Source of the DNA: Bacteroidaceae bacterium
GTDB lineage: Bacteria; Bacteroidota; Bacteroidia; Bacteroidales; Bacteroidaceae
NCBI GenBank assembly: GCA_017645655.1
Contig: JAGCNZ010000078.1
Location: forward strand, 20,026-84,025
DNA length: 64,000 bases
Reading direction: 5' to 3'
Under the pieces are notes generated by a model. That model made no database searches and had not been told where the DNA came from. It saw only the letters and a list, made by a program, of their open reading frames with translations. The translations under genes were made by a program, and so were the position numbers. Position 1 is the stretch's first letter. The number at the start of each line of letters is the position of its first letter. Of the stretch, positions 50,172 through 57,590 are shown one piece after another.

Positions 50172-51800
50172 ATGAAGAATACAATCATTACAGGCAGTAT
50201 TTCTGCAGTAGCATTGTTGTCGACCCTTCCTTGCTGGTCGGCAAAGAAGGCGGACAAGCGTCCGAACATTCTCCTCATCATGGCCGACGACATGGGCTAC
50301 TCTGACATCGGCTGCTATGGAGGCGAGATTCCTACACCCAACATCGACGCTTTGGCAGCCCAGGGACTTCGCTTCACACAGTTCTACAATTGCGGGCGTT
50401 CCTGTCCCACCAGGGCAAGCCTGCTGACGGGTCTCTACTCCCATCAGGCCGGCATCGGAGCAATGTCGGAAGACCCAGAACTCAAGGATGGAGAAGACCC
50501 GGAACACCAAGGTGAGCATGGCTATATGGGTTTCCTGAACCGTAATTGCGTGACGATGGCCGAAGTGCTGCGTGATGCAGGCTATCATACTTACATGACA
50601 GGCAAGTGGCATGTCGGCATGCATGGGAAAGAGAAGTGGCCGCTGCAAAGAGGATTCGAGCACTTCTATGGCATCTTGGCCGGAGCAACGAGCTATCTGC
50701 AGCCTCGTGACGGCAGAGGTTTGACGCTCGACAATATGCATCTTCCCGCTCCACGGCCGCCCTATTACACGACCGATGCCTTTACCGACCACGCCATCAG
50801 TTTTCTGGAGGGGCAGCAGGACGACAAACCTTTCTTTCTCTATCTTGCCTACAATGCCCCACATTGGCCCTTGCAAGCCAAGGATGCCGACATCGAGAAG
50901 ATGGCGGGACGTTATGCCGCTGGTTGGCAAGAGACTCGCGAACAGCGCAGACGGCGAATGGTGGAGTTGGGACTCATCAAAGACGAATGGGGCTTGGCCG
51001 AGTGGGAATCCCGGACATGGGACCAGCTTTCCGAAGAGGAACGCGACAACTCTGCCCTCCGCATGTCGGTCTATGCCGCACAGGTGTATTGCATGGACTA
51101 CAACATCGGTCGAGTCATCGATTACCTGCGAGACAAGGGACAACTCGACAACACCCTCATCATCTTCCTCTCCGACAACGGAGCATGTGCCGAGCCCTAT
51201 AGCGAGACAGGCTTCGGAACCATCACTGACATCAACAACCAGCAGCATTGGGTGCAGCCGTCATATGGCAAACCATGGGCTATGGTGAGCAATACGCCTT
51301 ACCGAAAGTTCAAACGCCGTGCCTACGAAGGCGGAATAGCGGCACCTCTCATTGTCTCATGGCCGAAACAGACAAATAAATACGCTTCGGGCTTCAGGGA
51401 AAACATCTGCCACGTCACCGACCTCATGGCTACGTTTGTAGATGTAGCCCAAGCCAAGTATCCCAAGACCTATCACGGAGGCAACGACATCATTCCCATG
51501 CAAGGCACCAGCCTCGTGCCGGCCATCAGTCAGCCTGACAAGGAACTGCATGATTACATCTATGGCGAACATGCAGACAACTGCTACGTACGTCACGGCG
51601 ACTGGAAGGCTGTGCGCGACGAAGTGACCGACAAATGGGAACTCTATTACATGCCTACCGACAGGACAGAGCGTCGCGACCTTGCCGAGAAAGAGCCCGA
51701 GCGCTTGAAGCAACTTGTCGGGAAATGGGAGGAATGGGCCAACACCCATCATGTCTTCCCCAAAGGTCGCGGCGGCCGAGACACGAGGTTGAAAGAATAA
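50172..51800 (+). CDS. Ser-type arylsulfatase
   Basis: A 542-residue family S1 sulfatase with a signal peptide (TGSISAVALLSTLPCWSA). Metal ligands DD at 39-40 (ILLIMADDMGYSD) and the formylglycine motif S77-C-P-T-R-A-S-L-L-T-G are visible. Aligned on the P and R, the residue to be modified is Ser77 (the Cys is the x position), so maturation needs an anaerobic sulfatase-maturing enzyme, not seen in this window. LSDNGACAEPY and GKWHVGMHG are also family blocks. It would remove sulfate esters from host or dietary glycans in the periplasm. Confidence 0.93.
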   Translation: MKNTIITGSISAVALLSTLPCWSAKKADKRPNILLIMADDMGYSDIGCYGGEIPTPNIDALAAQGLRFTQFYNCGRSCPTRASLLTGLYSHQAGIGAMSEDPELKDGEDPEHQGEHGYMGFLNRNCVTMAEVLRDAGYHTYMTGKWHVGMHGKEKWPLQRGFEHFYGILAGATSYLQPRDGRGLTLDNMHLPAPRPPYYTTDAFTDHAISFLEGQQDDKPFFLYLAYNAPHWPLQAKDADIEKMAGRYAAGWQETREQRRRRMVELGLIKDEWGLAEWESRTWDQLSEEERDNSALRMSVYAAQVYCMDYNIGRVIDYLRDKGQLDNTLIIFLSDNGACAEPYSETGFGTITDINNQQHWVQPSYGKPWAMVSNTPYRKFKRRAYEGGIAAPLIVSWPKQTNKYASGFRENICHVTDLMATFVDVAQAKYPKTYHGGNDIIPMQGTSLVPAISQPDKELHDYIYGEHADNCYVRHGDWKAVRDEVTDKWELYYMPTDRTERRDLAEKEPERLKQLVGKWEEWANTHHVFPKGRGGRDTRLKE

Positions 51801-51862
51801 CCCCCAAATATAAGTAATGGAATATTAGTTACATAACACAATTTCAGGAATGTAAAAACTAT

Positions 51863-51965
51863 GTCGAGGGACGCCAAGGGGACAGGAATTTGATAAAAAT
51901 CTGCAAATGAAGCTGCCGTCAAAAAAAAGAAAAAGCAAACATCTGAAAATATGGCAAATCGTTTC
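51863..51965 (+). repeat. Diverged direct repeat, copy A
   Basis: Shared landmarks with copy B in the same order: GAGGGACG, AAAAATCTGCAAAT, GCTGCCGTCAAAAAAA, GCAAACATCTG and CAAATCG. Copies are gapped and diverged. Confidence 0.7.
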
Positions 51966-52178
51966 TTTGCATATTCACATTCGTTAACACGTATTTTTTC
52001 TCATGTTTGCATGTGGTGTGAATCGAGTGAATTTGTGCTTCTATCGCCGTCCCTACAAGTAGCCATTCTATGATGTTTTCTTTTCCGCATACTGCTTCTT
52101 CAACAATAAGTCACAAACTCTGCAAGGATATTAGCATTGAAAACGCCAAACGACTCATGTCGTTTTAGAGTTCCTTTA

Positions 52179-52229
52179 TTCCCACGCAGAATCTACTTTC
52201 CCACGCAAAATCTACTTTCCGACGCAGAA
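52179..52229 (+). repeat. Three tandem copies of an mnmE 3'-end-like sequence (candidate att site)
   Basis: TTCCCACGCAGAA at 52179-52191, TTCCCACGCAAAA at 52198-52210 and TTCCGACGCAGAA at 52217-52229, spaced 19 bp with TCTACT between. The first is identical to 57595-57607 at the mnmE end. Copy two also shares the preceding CTA-TTT context (CTACTTTCCCACGCA versus CTATTTTCCCACGCA). Confidence 0.7.
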
Positions 52230-52311
52230 TGTAAAATCTGCAAATATAAGTAGTTGATAATCAGTGTAAATGCCTTTGTTTTTGGGTGTCTAAAGTGACT
52301 CCGATGGACGG

Positions 52312-52390
52312 TGGAGGGACGTAAAACAGGCAAAAATCTGCAAATATGACTGCCGTCAAAAAAAGAAAATGCAATCATCTGCAAAATCGA
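52312..52390 (+). repeat. Diverged direct repeat, copy B
   Basis: Contains GAGGGACG, AAAAATCTGCAAAT, ACTGCCGTCAAAAAAA, GCAATCATCTG and CAAAATCG, matching copy A about 450 bp upstream. The candidate att array lies between the two copies. Confidence 0.7.
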
Positions 52391-52689
52391 TTTTCCAGTT
52401 CTTTACACGTTTACACTTTTTAACGCAGATTTTTGCACATTCTTGCAAGCGGTGAAAAGCGAGCCAGACGCAGCTTCCATTTTTGTCTCTTTAGGCGCAT
52501 TTATTTTTGCAGTTCTTTGCAGATCTTTATAAATTGACGAAAAATCAGCTCTTGATAATCACAAAAGTCGGTTTGTTAAAAACTGTTCACTTCGTTTTTA
52601 TCTCTTGTATCCCAATATTGAAATCTGTCCCTCCTGTCTCAGATATTGTCCCTTCGGCGTAATATATATTATCGCCGGAAGATAAAAGG

Positions 52690-52732
52690 TTTAGTTTGGA
52701 TTATGGATATATAATATGGGGATAAACTAAAC
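52690..52732. repeat. Inverted repeat GTTTAGTTT / AAACTAAAC
   Basis: Nine-base arms at 52690-52698 and 52724-52732. The same GTTTAGTTT arms recur in the long hairpin at the right edge (57544-57590). Confidence 0.6.
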
Positions 52733-52900
52733 TGCGCCTTGCCCAAATAAACCGTGCTTTCCATCTCTCTCTTTTGGACGGCAATCCCAATTTTGCGTAT
52801 TCTAATAGTGTTATAGTCTCCATTATGTTCAGATAAAAGGTTGTTTTATATGTGTTTTGTGTGTTTTTTCAATAGAAATTGAGTAAATTGTATCAAAAAA

Positions 52901-52918
52901 GGTTGTAATGTTACAACC
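52901..52918. promoter_or_regulatory. Palindromic operator over the fic promoter
   Basis: GGTTGTAATGTTACAACC is a perfect palindrome with 8-bp arms and a TG centre. It covers the expected -33 position, 17 bp before the TATCTTTG box, so a protein bound here should block transcription. The Fic protein's own C-terminal winged helix is a candidate binder. Confidence 0.7.
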
Positions 52919-52934
52919 ATTAAGAAATATTTTG

Positions 52935-52942
52935 TATCTTTG
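52935..52942 (+). promoter_or_regulatory. -7 box of the fic gene
   Basis: TATCTTTG, 30 bp before the ATG at 52972. It shows that an in-frame GTG at 52942 lies inside the promoter and is not the start. Confidence 0.7.
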
Positions 52943-52971
52943 TGGCGTTAATTAATAAATTTTGTGACCAC

Positions 52972-54039
52972 ATGAGGTATCTGAATATTAAAAAGGCATT
53001 GGCAGCATGGCAAAATTTGCAACCATTGTCGGAAAAGGATAGAGATAGACTTAGCCGTCGTTTTACCGTGGACTTCAACTACAATAGCAATCATATTGAA
53101 GGGAACACGCTGACTTATGGTCAGACGGAAATTCTGCTGCTTTTTGGTAAAGTGATAGGAGAAGCCGATGTACGTGATGTACAGGAGATGACTGCGAGTA
53201 ACGTGGGACTCCGTATGATGTCTGAAGAGGCATCAGTGAAAGAGATTCCGTTAACACAGAACTTTATCCGGACGTTACATAAAACCTTGCTACGCGAAGA
53301 CTATACTGTCTATCGAGAGCTTCCTGGAGGCGTACAGACAAGCTATGTCATCCATGCTGGACAATATAAGACTCGTCCAAACAGCGTCATCACTCGCTAT
53401 GGCGACCGATTCGAATACGCCTCACCAGAAGAGACTCCCAGTTTGATGACTGATTTGGTGGATTGGTATAACGAGGCAGAGCAGGAAGGAAAACTCTCTC
53501 CAGTGGAGTTAGCCGCATTATTCCACTACAGATACATCCGTATTCACCCGTTTGAGGATGGAAATGGACGTATAGCCAGACTGATGGTAAACTTTATTCT
53601 AACTCGTCACGATTATCCGATGATTGTTGTGCGCAGTCGTAAAAAGAGTGAGTATTTAGAGGCTTTATATCAGACAGATATCGAAGTCGGCCCAGTACCT
53701 GCTGATGGTGTACATGCTGATATTAAGGACATCAAACCGTTTCTGAAATACTTCAATGAGCTGGTAGCTACTGAAGTTTATAATGATGTACTCTTTGTGA
53801 GTGAAAAGGATGATAATGTATGGTGGTATGATGGCGAACGGATTGCTTTCCGTACACCTAACTATACTAAAATACTTAATGCGATGCGTACACAGCCAAC
53901 GCTTACATTGGCTGATATGAGAGAAGTTACAGGCATCAGTATTGCTGCCATTCAAAAACTCCTCGATCAACTAATTCTGAAGAAGTACGTTGAACGTGGA
54001 GAAAAAGATGGAAGTTGGAGAGTGTTTGTGACTCAGTAA
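52972..54039 (+). CDS. Fic-family AMPylase with own inhibitory motif and C-terminal winged helix
   Basis: A 355-residue Fic protein. The catalytic motif HPFEDGNGRIAR is intact (192-203), so AMP transfer from ATP to a target hydroxyl is expected. An N-terminal inhibitory helix is present as SNHIEGN (39-45), matching (S/T)xxxE(G/N) with E43, as in class II Fic enzymes that restrain themselves. Residues about 280-355 form a winged helix (TLADMREVTGISIAAIQKLL). First gene of the AT-rich island, with a palindrome over its promoter; the next gene starts 21 bp after it. Confidence 0.93.
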   Translation: MRYLNIKKALAAWQNLQPLSEKDRDRLSRRFTVDFNYNSNHIEGNTLTYGQTEILLLFGKVIGEADVRDVQEMTASNVGLRMMSEEASVKEIPLTQNFIRTLHKTLLREDYTVYRELPGGVQTSYVIHAGQYKTRPNSVITRYGDRFEYASPEETPSLMTDLVDWYNEAEQEGKLSPVELAALFHYRYIRIHPFEDGNGRIARLMVNFILTRHDYPMIVVRSRKKSEYLEALYQTDIEVGPVPADGVHADIKDIKPFLKYFNELVATEVYNDVLFVSEKDDNVWWYDGERIAFRTPNYTKILNAMRTQPTLTLADMREVTGISIAAIQKLLDQLILKKYVERGEKDGSWRVFVTQ

Positions 54040-54060
54040 AGTAAACAATTATATTAAGGG

Positions 54061-54885
54061 ATGATGAATAATAAGTTGTTTTTAATATCATTATTGATAA
54101 GTTCGTCTGTACAGATCTTTGGACAGGATGTAGTTCCACGTCAGGCTCCTATAGATAATATGTCATCTATTGAGGATTCCATGAAGAATTATAAAGATGA
54201 CAATCCTGAAATCACAAAGATTCCAATTATTATTGATTCTACTGAAGGATGGGAGTGGATTGATAATGAGAAGGCTGAGGATGTATTTGAAACATACCCG
54301 TTACGAATGGATTATAAGAAATATTCTTCTCATCCTCAGTATAGAGTTGTGGATAAATATTATGATTTGAAAGAGCCCAATTTAGTTAATGTTGTATATA
54401 ATAGCGACGGGAAACTGGTTAGAGTCATTAACATATTTGATTCTAATAAACGATCAATATCCCCAAGAGTAATAGACGAGCTTTTGCGGCTAACATATAT
54501 TAATGATTATAAGACTAACAAGTACAATTTTAAAAAGGAAAATACAAATGCGCAGAATTACGTTAAGCAAAAGTTGAAACTCATAACGTCATCTCGTTTT
54601 TATTGGAGTAAGGAAGGAGTTGGGTATCTTCAACAACTAGAATTTGATCATGCTGATGATTTTGATACACTCTTAAAAATCGAACGATTGAATGACACTT
54701 CCTTCAAACTGATATATGGAGATGTTAAGGGTAATTCTGTAAGCACATGGAAAGTTGCCTATTTACCAAATGGACAATTTAAATCAAAAATCATAGTTAC
54801 TCGTTTGCCGTTAGAGAAAATAAAGGTTCCTATAAGGGGCTATAAGATCAATAATGGGAAGTGGACGATGCATGGTAATTTATGA
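54061..54885 (+). CDS. Secreted protein of unknown function
   Basis: A 274-residue protein with a signal peptide (LFLISLLISSSVQIFGQ) and no membrane segment after it. It is polar, Lys/Asp/Asn-rich and predicted mixed alpha/beta, with motifs such as VVYNSDGKLVRVINIFDSN and ARYLPNGQFK-like turns (VAYLPNGQFKSKIIV). I recognise no domain. It sits 21 bp after fic and 68 bp before the PHP-ATPase gene, with the same AT-rich codon use, so it belongs to the island. Confidence 0.7.
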   Translation: MMNNKLFLISLLISSSVQIFGQDVVPRQAPIDNMSSIEDSMKNYKDDNPEITKIPIIIDSTEGWEWIDNEKAEDVFETYPLRMDYKKYSSHPQYRVVDKYYDLKEPNLVNVVYNSDGKLVRVINIFDSNKRSISPRVIDELLRLTYINDYKTNKYNFKKENTNAQNYVKQKLKLITSSRFYWSKEGVGYLQQLEFDHADDFDTLLKIERLNDTSFKLIYGDVKGNSVSTWKVAYLPNGQFKSKIIVTRLPLEKIKVPIRGYKINNGKWTMHGNL

Positions 54886-54953
54886 AAACCTTATAAATAA
54901 GGTGGAGAAAAATAACGAATATTACTAGATAATAAAATTTAACACTACAATAT

Positions 54954-57278
54954 ATGGAATCTGTTTATATTGATGTTCATATTCATACTTCTGAAAATCC
55001 AGATTGTTTAAATGAGAATTATGACGTTGACACATTGTTCTCTAAAATTAGACACGCATCACAAGGACAACAGTCTCTTATTTCTCTGACAGATCACAAT
55101 ACAATTAATAAAAAAGTTTATTTGGAAGCTTTAAAGAAGTGTGGCAGTGATATTCATTTGTTGCTTGGTGTTGAACTGCATATTCATTATGTAAAGGAAA
55201 CAGAAGCTTACCATTGTCATATGTTATTTAAGAATGCAATTTCTGAGCAGGTGATAGATGAAGTGAATGCAATTCTTAACAAACTATATGTCAAAAAACA
55301 GGTTGAAAAAAAAGACGTAAATATTCCTACGTTAGATAAAATTATAAATGAGTTTGATTCATATGACTTTATGTTGCTTCCTCATGGTGGGCAATCACAT
55401 GCAACGTTTGATAAATCTATACCTAAGGGGAAGAAATTTGACACAATGATGGAACGTAGTATATACTATAACCAATTTGACGGTTTTACAGCAAGAAGTG
55501 ATAGTGGTCGTGAGGAAACAGATAACTATTTTAAACGGCTTGGCATTAGTGATTTTGTAAATCTTGTTACTTGTTCAGATAACTATACACCTATTTGTTA
55601 TCCCGACGCAAAATCAAAAGATGCTGAACCGCATATTCCAACATGGATACTTGCAGACCCCACATTCGATGGACTCCGTCTTTCATTGTCAGAAAGATCA
55701 AGATTAGTTTATTCTCAAAATAAACCAGACTCATGGTCGGAAAATATTGATAGTGTGAAATATACCAATGAGAAACTTGATATTGACGTGACGTTCAGTT
55801 CTGGATTAAATGTTGTTATCGGTGGTTCTTCAAGTGGAAAAACTTTATTGGTAGATTCGCTTTGGCGCAAATTGGCCAACGATGATTTTGAAAATTCCAA
55901 CTACAAAGTTTTTGGTGTAGCAAACTTGAATATAGTCAATCCATCGGGAATTCGCCCACACTATCTTAACCAAAATTATATAATGAAAGTTGTTAGTGAT
56001 GACAATCAACACAATTTAGAAGACATTGATATTATTCGGAGCTTATTTCCTGACAACAAAGACGTAGTAAATCGAATTAATTCGAGTCTTGCAAGATTGA
56101 AGGATGATATTACACAATTAATTCAAACCGTCAAAGAGATACAATCCATTGAAAACAAGTTAAAAGCTACACCACAGATTGGCCATTTATTGGTTTTAAA
56201 AGCCGTCAAGCAAAATATTTTTGTGCATTTTATACCTCAAGACGAAAGTCGTCAAAAAATTGAATATAATAAAAGCAAAATGGATGCACAAATATCCACT
56301 TTGAATGAAATAAAGACTGTGTTGGAGAAAAATCCGTTTGTTAAAGAACAGAATACTACTATCGATGCTCTTATTGGTTTACTTCAAACTATATATATGT
56401 ATAGCGAATTGGAGACTAATGTTTTCCGAGAAATAAAACAAGCTTATGATAATTATGCAGCCCTGTTAAAAACAGAAAGTCAGGAGGAGCAAACTAAAAC
56501 ACAGGAGTTTAACCAATTACTGTCGAATATTAATAAATACACATTCTTAAACAGAAAGTTCAAAAAACATCTTACTAATATCGCAGAGTATCATGAAGAG
56601 ATTGCAACTCAAGATATTATTTCTGCGGGTCATCATCTCTACATAAGTAATCAATTCAAGATGGACAAAGACGGTGTGCTTGATGTCTTTAACTATTTAT
56701 TGAAGACTGGAAAGAAAATAAATGATTTCGATGATATATGTCCTCAAAATCTATATGAAAATAATTTCAGCAAACAAAAGCCAAAAGTGCAAGATTACAA
56801 CGACTTTATTAATAAGGTATACAATGAATTTGTTCAGAAGAATAAAACTATATACAAAATAATAACCAGTGACGGAAGAGATTTTGATAATTTGAGTGCA
56901 GGGTGGAAAACTTCAGTTCTTTTAGACCTAATATTAGGTTATGACAAGGATATAGCACCTATTATTATAGATCAGCCAGAGGATAACCTTGCTACTAAGT
57001 ACATAAATGATGGCCTTGTGGATGCAATAAAGAGGGTAAAAAAGTTCAAACAAATAATATTAGTATCTCATAATGCAACAATTCCAATGATGGGAGATGC
57101 ACAACGAATTATCTATTGTGAAAATAAAGATGGTAAAATCGTTATTCGTTCTGCACCTCTTGAAGGAGAAATTGATGGCAAAACAGTTTTAGACCTAATT
57201 GCGTCAATTACTGATGGTGGCAAGCCATCTATCAAGAAAAGAGTTAAGAAATACAATCTTAAAAAATATACAGAATAA
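54954..57278 (+). CDS. PHP-domain / SMC-like ABC ATPase fusion
   Basis: A 774-residue two-part protein. Residues 1-250 are a PHP phosphoesterase domain with likely metal ligands H9 and H11 (DVHIHTSE), D47-H48-N49 (LTDHNT), and H144 and H149 (LLPHGGQSH). Residues 265-774 are an ABC-type ATPase: Walker A GGSSSGKT (290-297), helical/coiled middle (about 360-560), signature LSAGWKT (about 647), Walker B IIIDQPEDN (about 670-678) and H-loop LVSHN (about 703-707). It resembles proteins called PHP-domain or TrlF-type AAA-like ATPases, suspected to act in conflict or DNA metabolism. No role is proven. Confidence 0.88.
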   Translation: MESVYIDVHIHTSENPDCLNENYDVDTLFSKIRHASQGQQSLISLTDHNTINKKVYLEALKKCGSDIHLLLGVELHIHYVKETEAYHCHMLFKNAISEQVIDEVNAILNKLYVKKQVEKKDVNIPTLDKIINEFDSYDFMLLPHGGQSHATFDKSIPKGKKFDTMMERSIYYNQFDGFTARSDSGREETDNYFKRLGISDFVNLVTCSDNYTPICYPDAKSKDAEPHIPTWILADPTFDGLRLSLSERSRLVYSQNKPDSWSENIDSVKYTNEKLDIDVTFSSGLNVVIGGSSSGKTLLVDSLWRKLANDDFENSNYKVFGVANLNIVNPSGIRPHYLNQNYIMKVVSDDNQHNLEDIDIIRSLFPDNKDVVNRINSSLARLKDDITQLIQTVKEIQSIENKLKATPQIGHLLVLKAVKQNIFVHFIPQDESRQKIEYNKSKMDAQISTLNEIKTVLEKNPFVKEQNTTIDALIGLLQTIYMYSELETNVFREIKQAYDNYAALLKTESQEEQTKTQEFNQLLSNINKYTFLNRKFKKHLTNIAEYHEEIATQDIISAGHHLYISNQFKMDKDGVLDVFNYLLKTGKKINDFDDICPQNLYENNFSKQKPKVQDYNDFINKVYNEFVQKNKTIYKIITSDGRDFDNLSAGWKTSVLLDLILGYDKDIAPIIIDQPEDNLATKYINDGLVDAIKRVKKFKQIILVSHNATIPMMGDAQRIIYCENKDGKIVIRSAPLEGEIDGKTVLDLIASITDGGKPSIKKRVKKYNLKKYTE

Positions 57279-57281
57279 AAT

Positions 57282-57512
57282 ATGAAACTACATTTTAATA
57301 AGACAACAGAGGGAGACATACAAGTTCAAATGGATAAGGGAACTATATTGTCAGAATTTGATTATATTGAGATGCTAAAGCAATTATCTCAAAATAATCA
57401 GATAGAAAGCGATTGGGGAAATCTCGAAGACAATGAGAGGAGCAAAATAGAAGAACTTCTCGAAAAAATCAAGAATGCAGTCAAATCAGGCTTGGATAAA
57501 CCCTTAGAATAA
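57282..57512 (+). CDS. Small partner of the PHP-ATPase
   Basis: A 76-residue acidic protein starting 3 bp after the ATPase stop. It has a beta-like start (MKLHFNKTTEGDIQVQMDKG), then FDYIEMLKQLSQNN and a C-terminal helix SKIEELLEKIKNAVKSG. I know no named domain. The tight spacing and shared base composition imply one operon and a likely physical or regulatory partnership with the ATPase. Confidence 0.78.
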   Translation: MKLHFNKTTEGDIQVQMDKGTILSEFDYIEMLKQLSQNNQIESDWGNLEDNERSKIEELLEKIKNAVKSGLDKPLE

Positions 57513-57543
57513 TAAGTATATAGTATTACAATTATTTATGGAT

Positions 57544-57590
57544 GGTTTAGTTTAACCCTCTTTATATATAAAAGAGGGTTAAACTAAACC
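57544..57590. terminator. Long perfect hairpin between the island and mnmE
   Basis: Arms 57544-57563 and 57571-57590 are perfectly complementary over 20 bp, with loop ATATATA. The right arm touches the last base of the mnmE stop codon. It can end transcription from both sides (convergent genes). Its outer half, GGTTTAGTTT, also occurs at the left side of the island. Confidence 0.85.

Larger units (their letters stand above)
51801..52900. other. Long AT-rich gene-free stretch at the edge of the island
   Basis: About 1.1 kb with no credible gene. It holds two diverged copies of a sequence (51863-51965 and 52312-52390), three tandem 19-bp copies of an mnmE-end-like sequence (52179-52229), an imperfect palindrome around 52653-52680 (TTCGGCG ... 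CGCCGGAA) and a TTTAGTTT inverted repeat (52690-52732). Confidence 0.75.
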
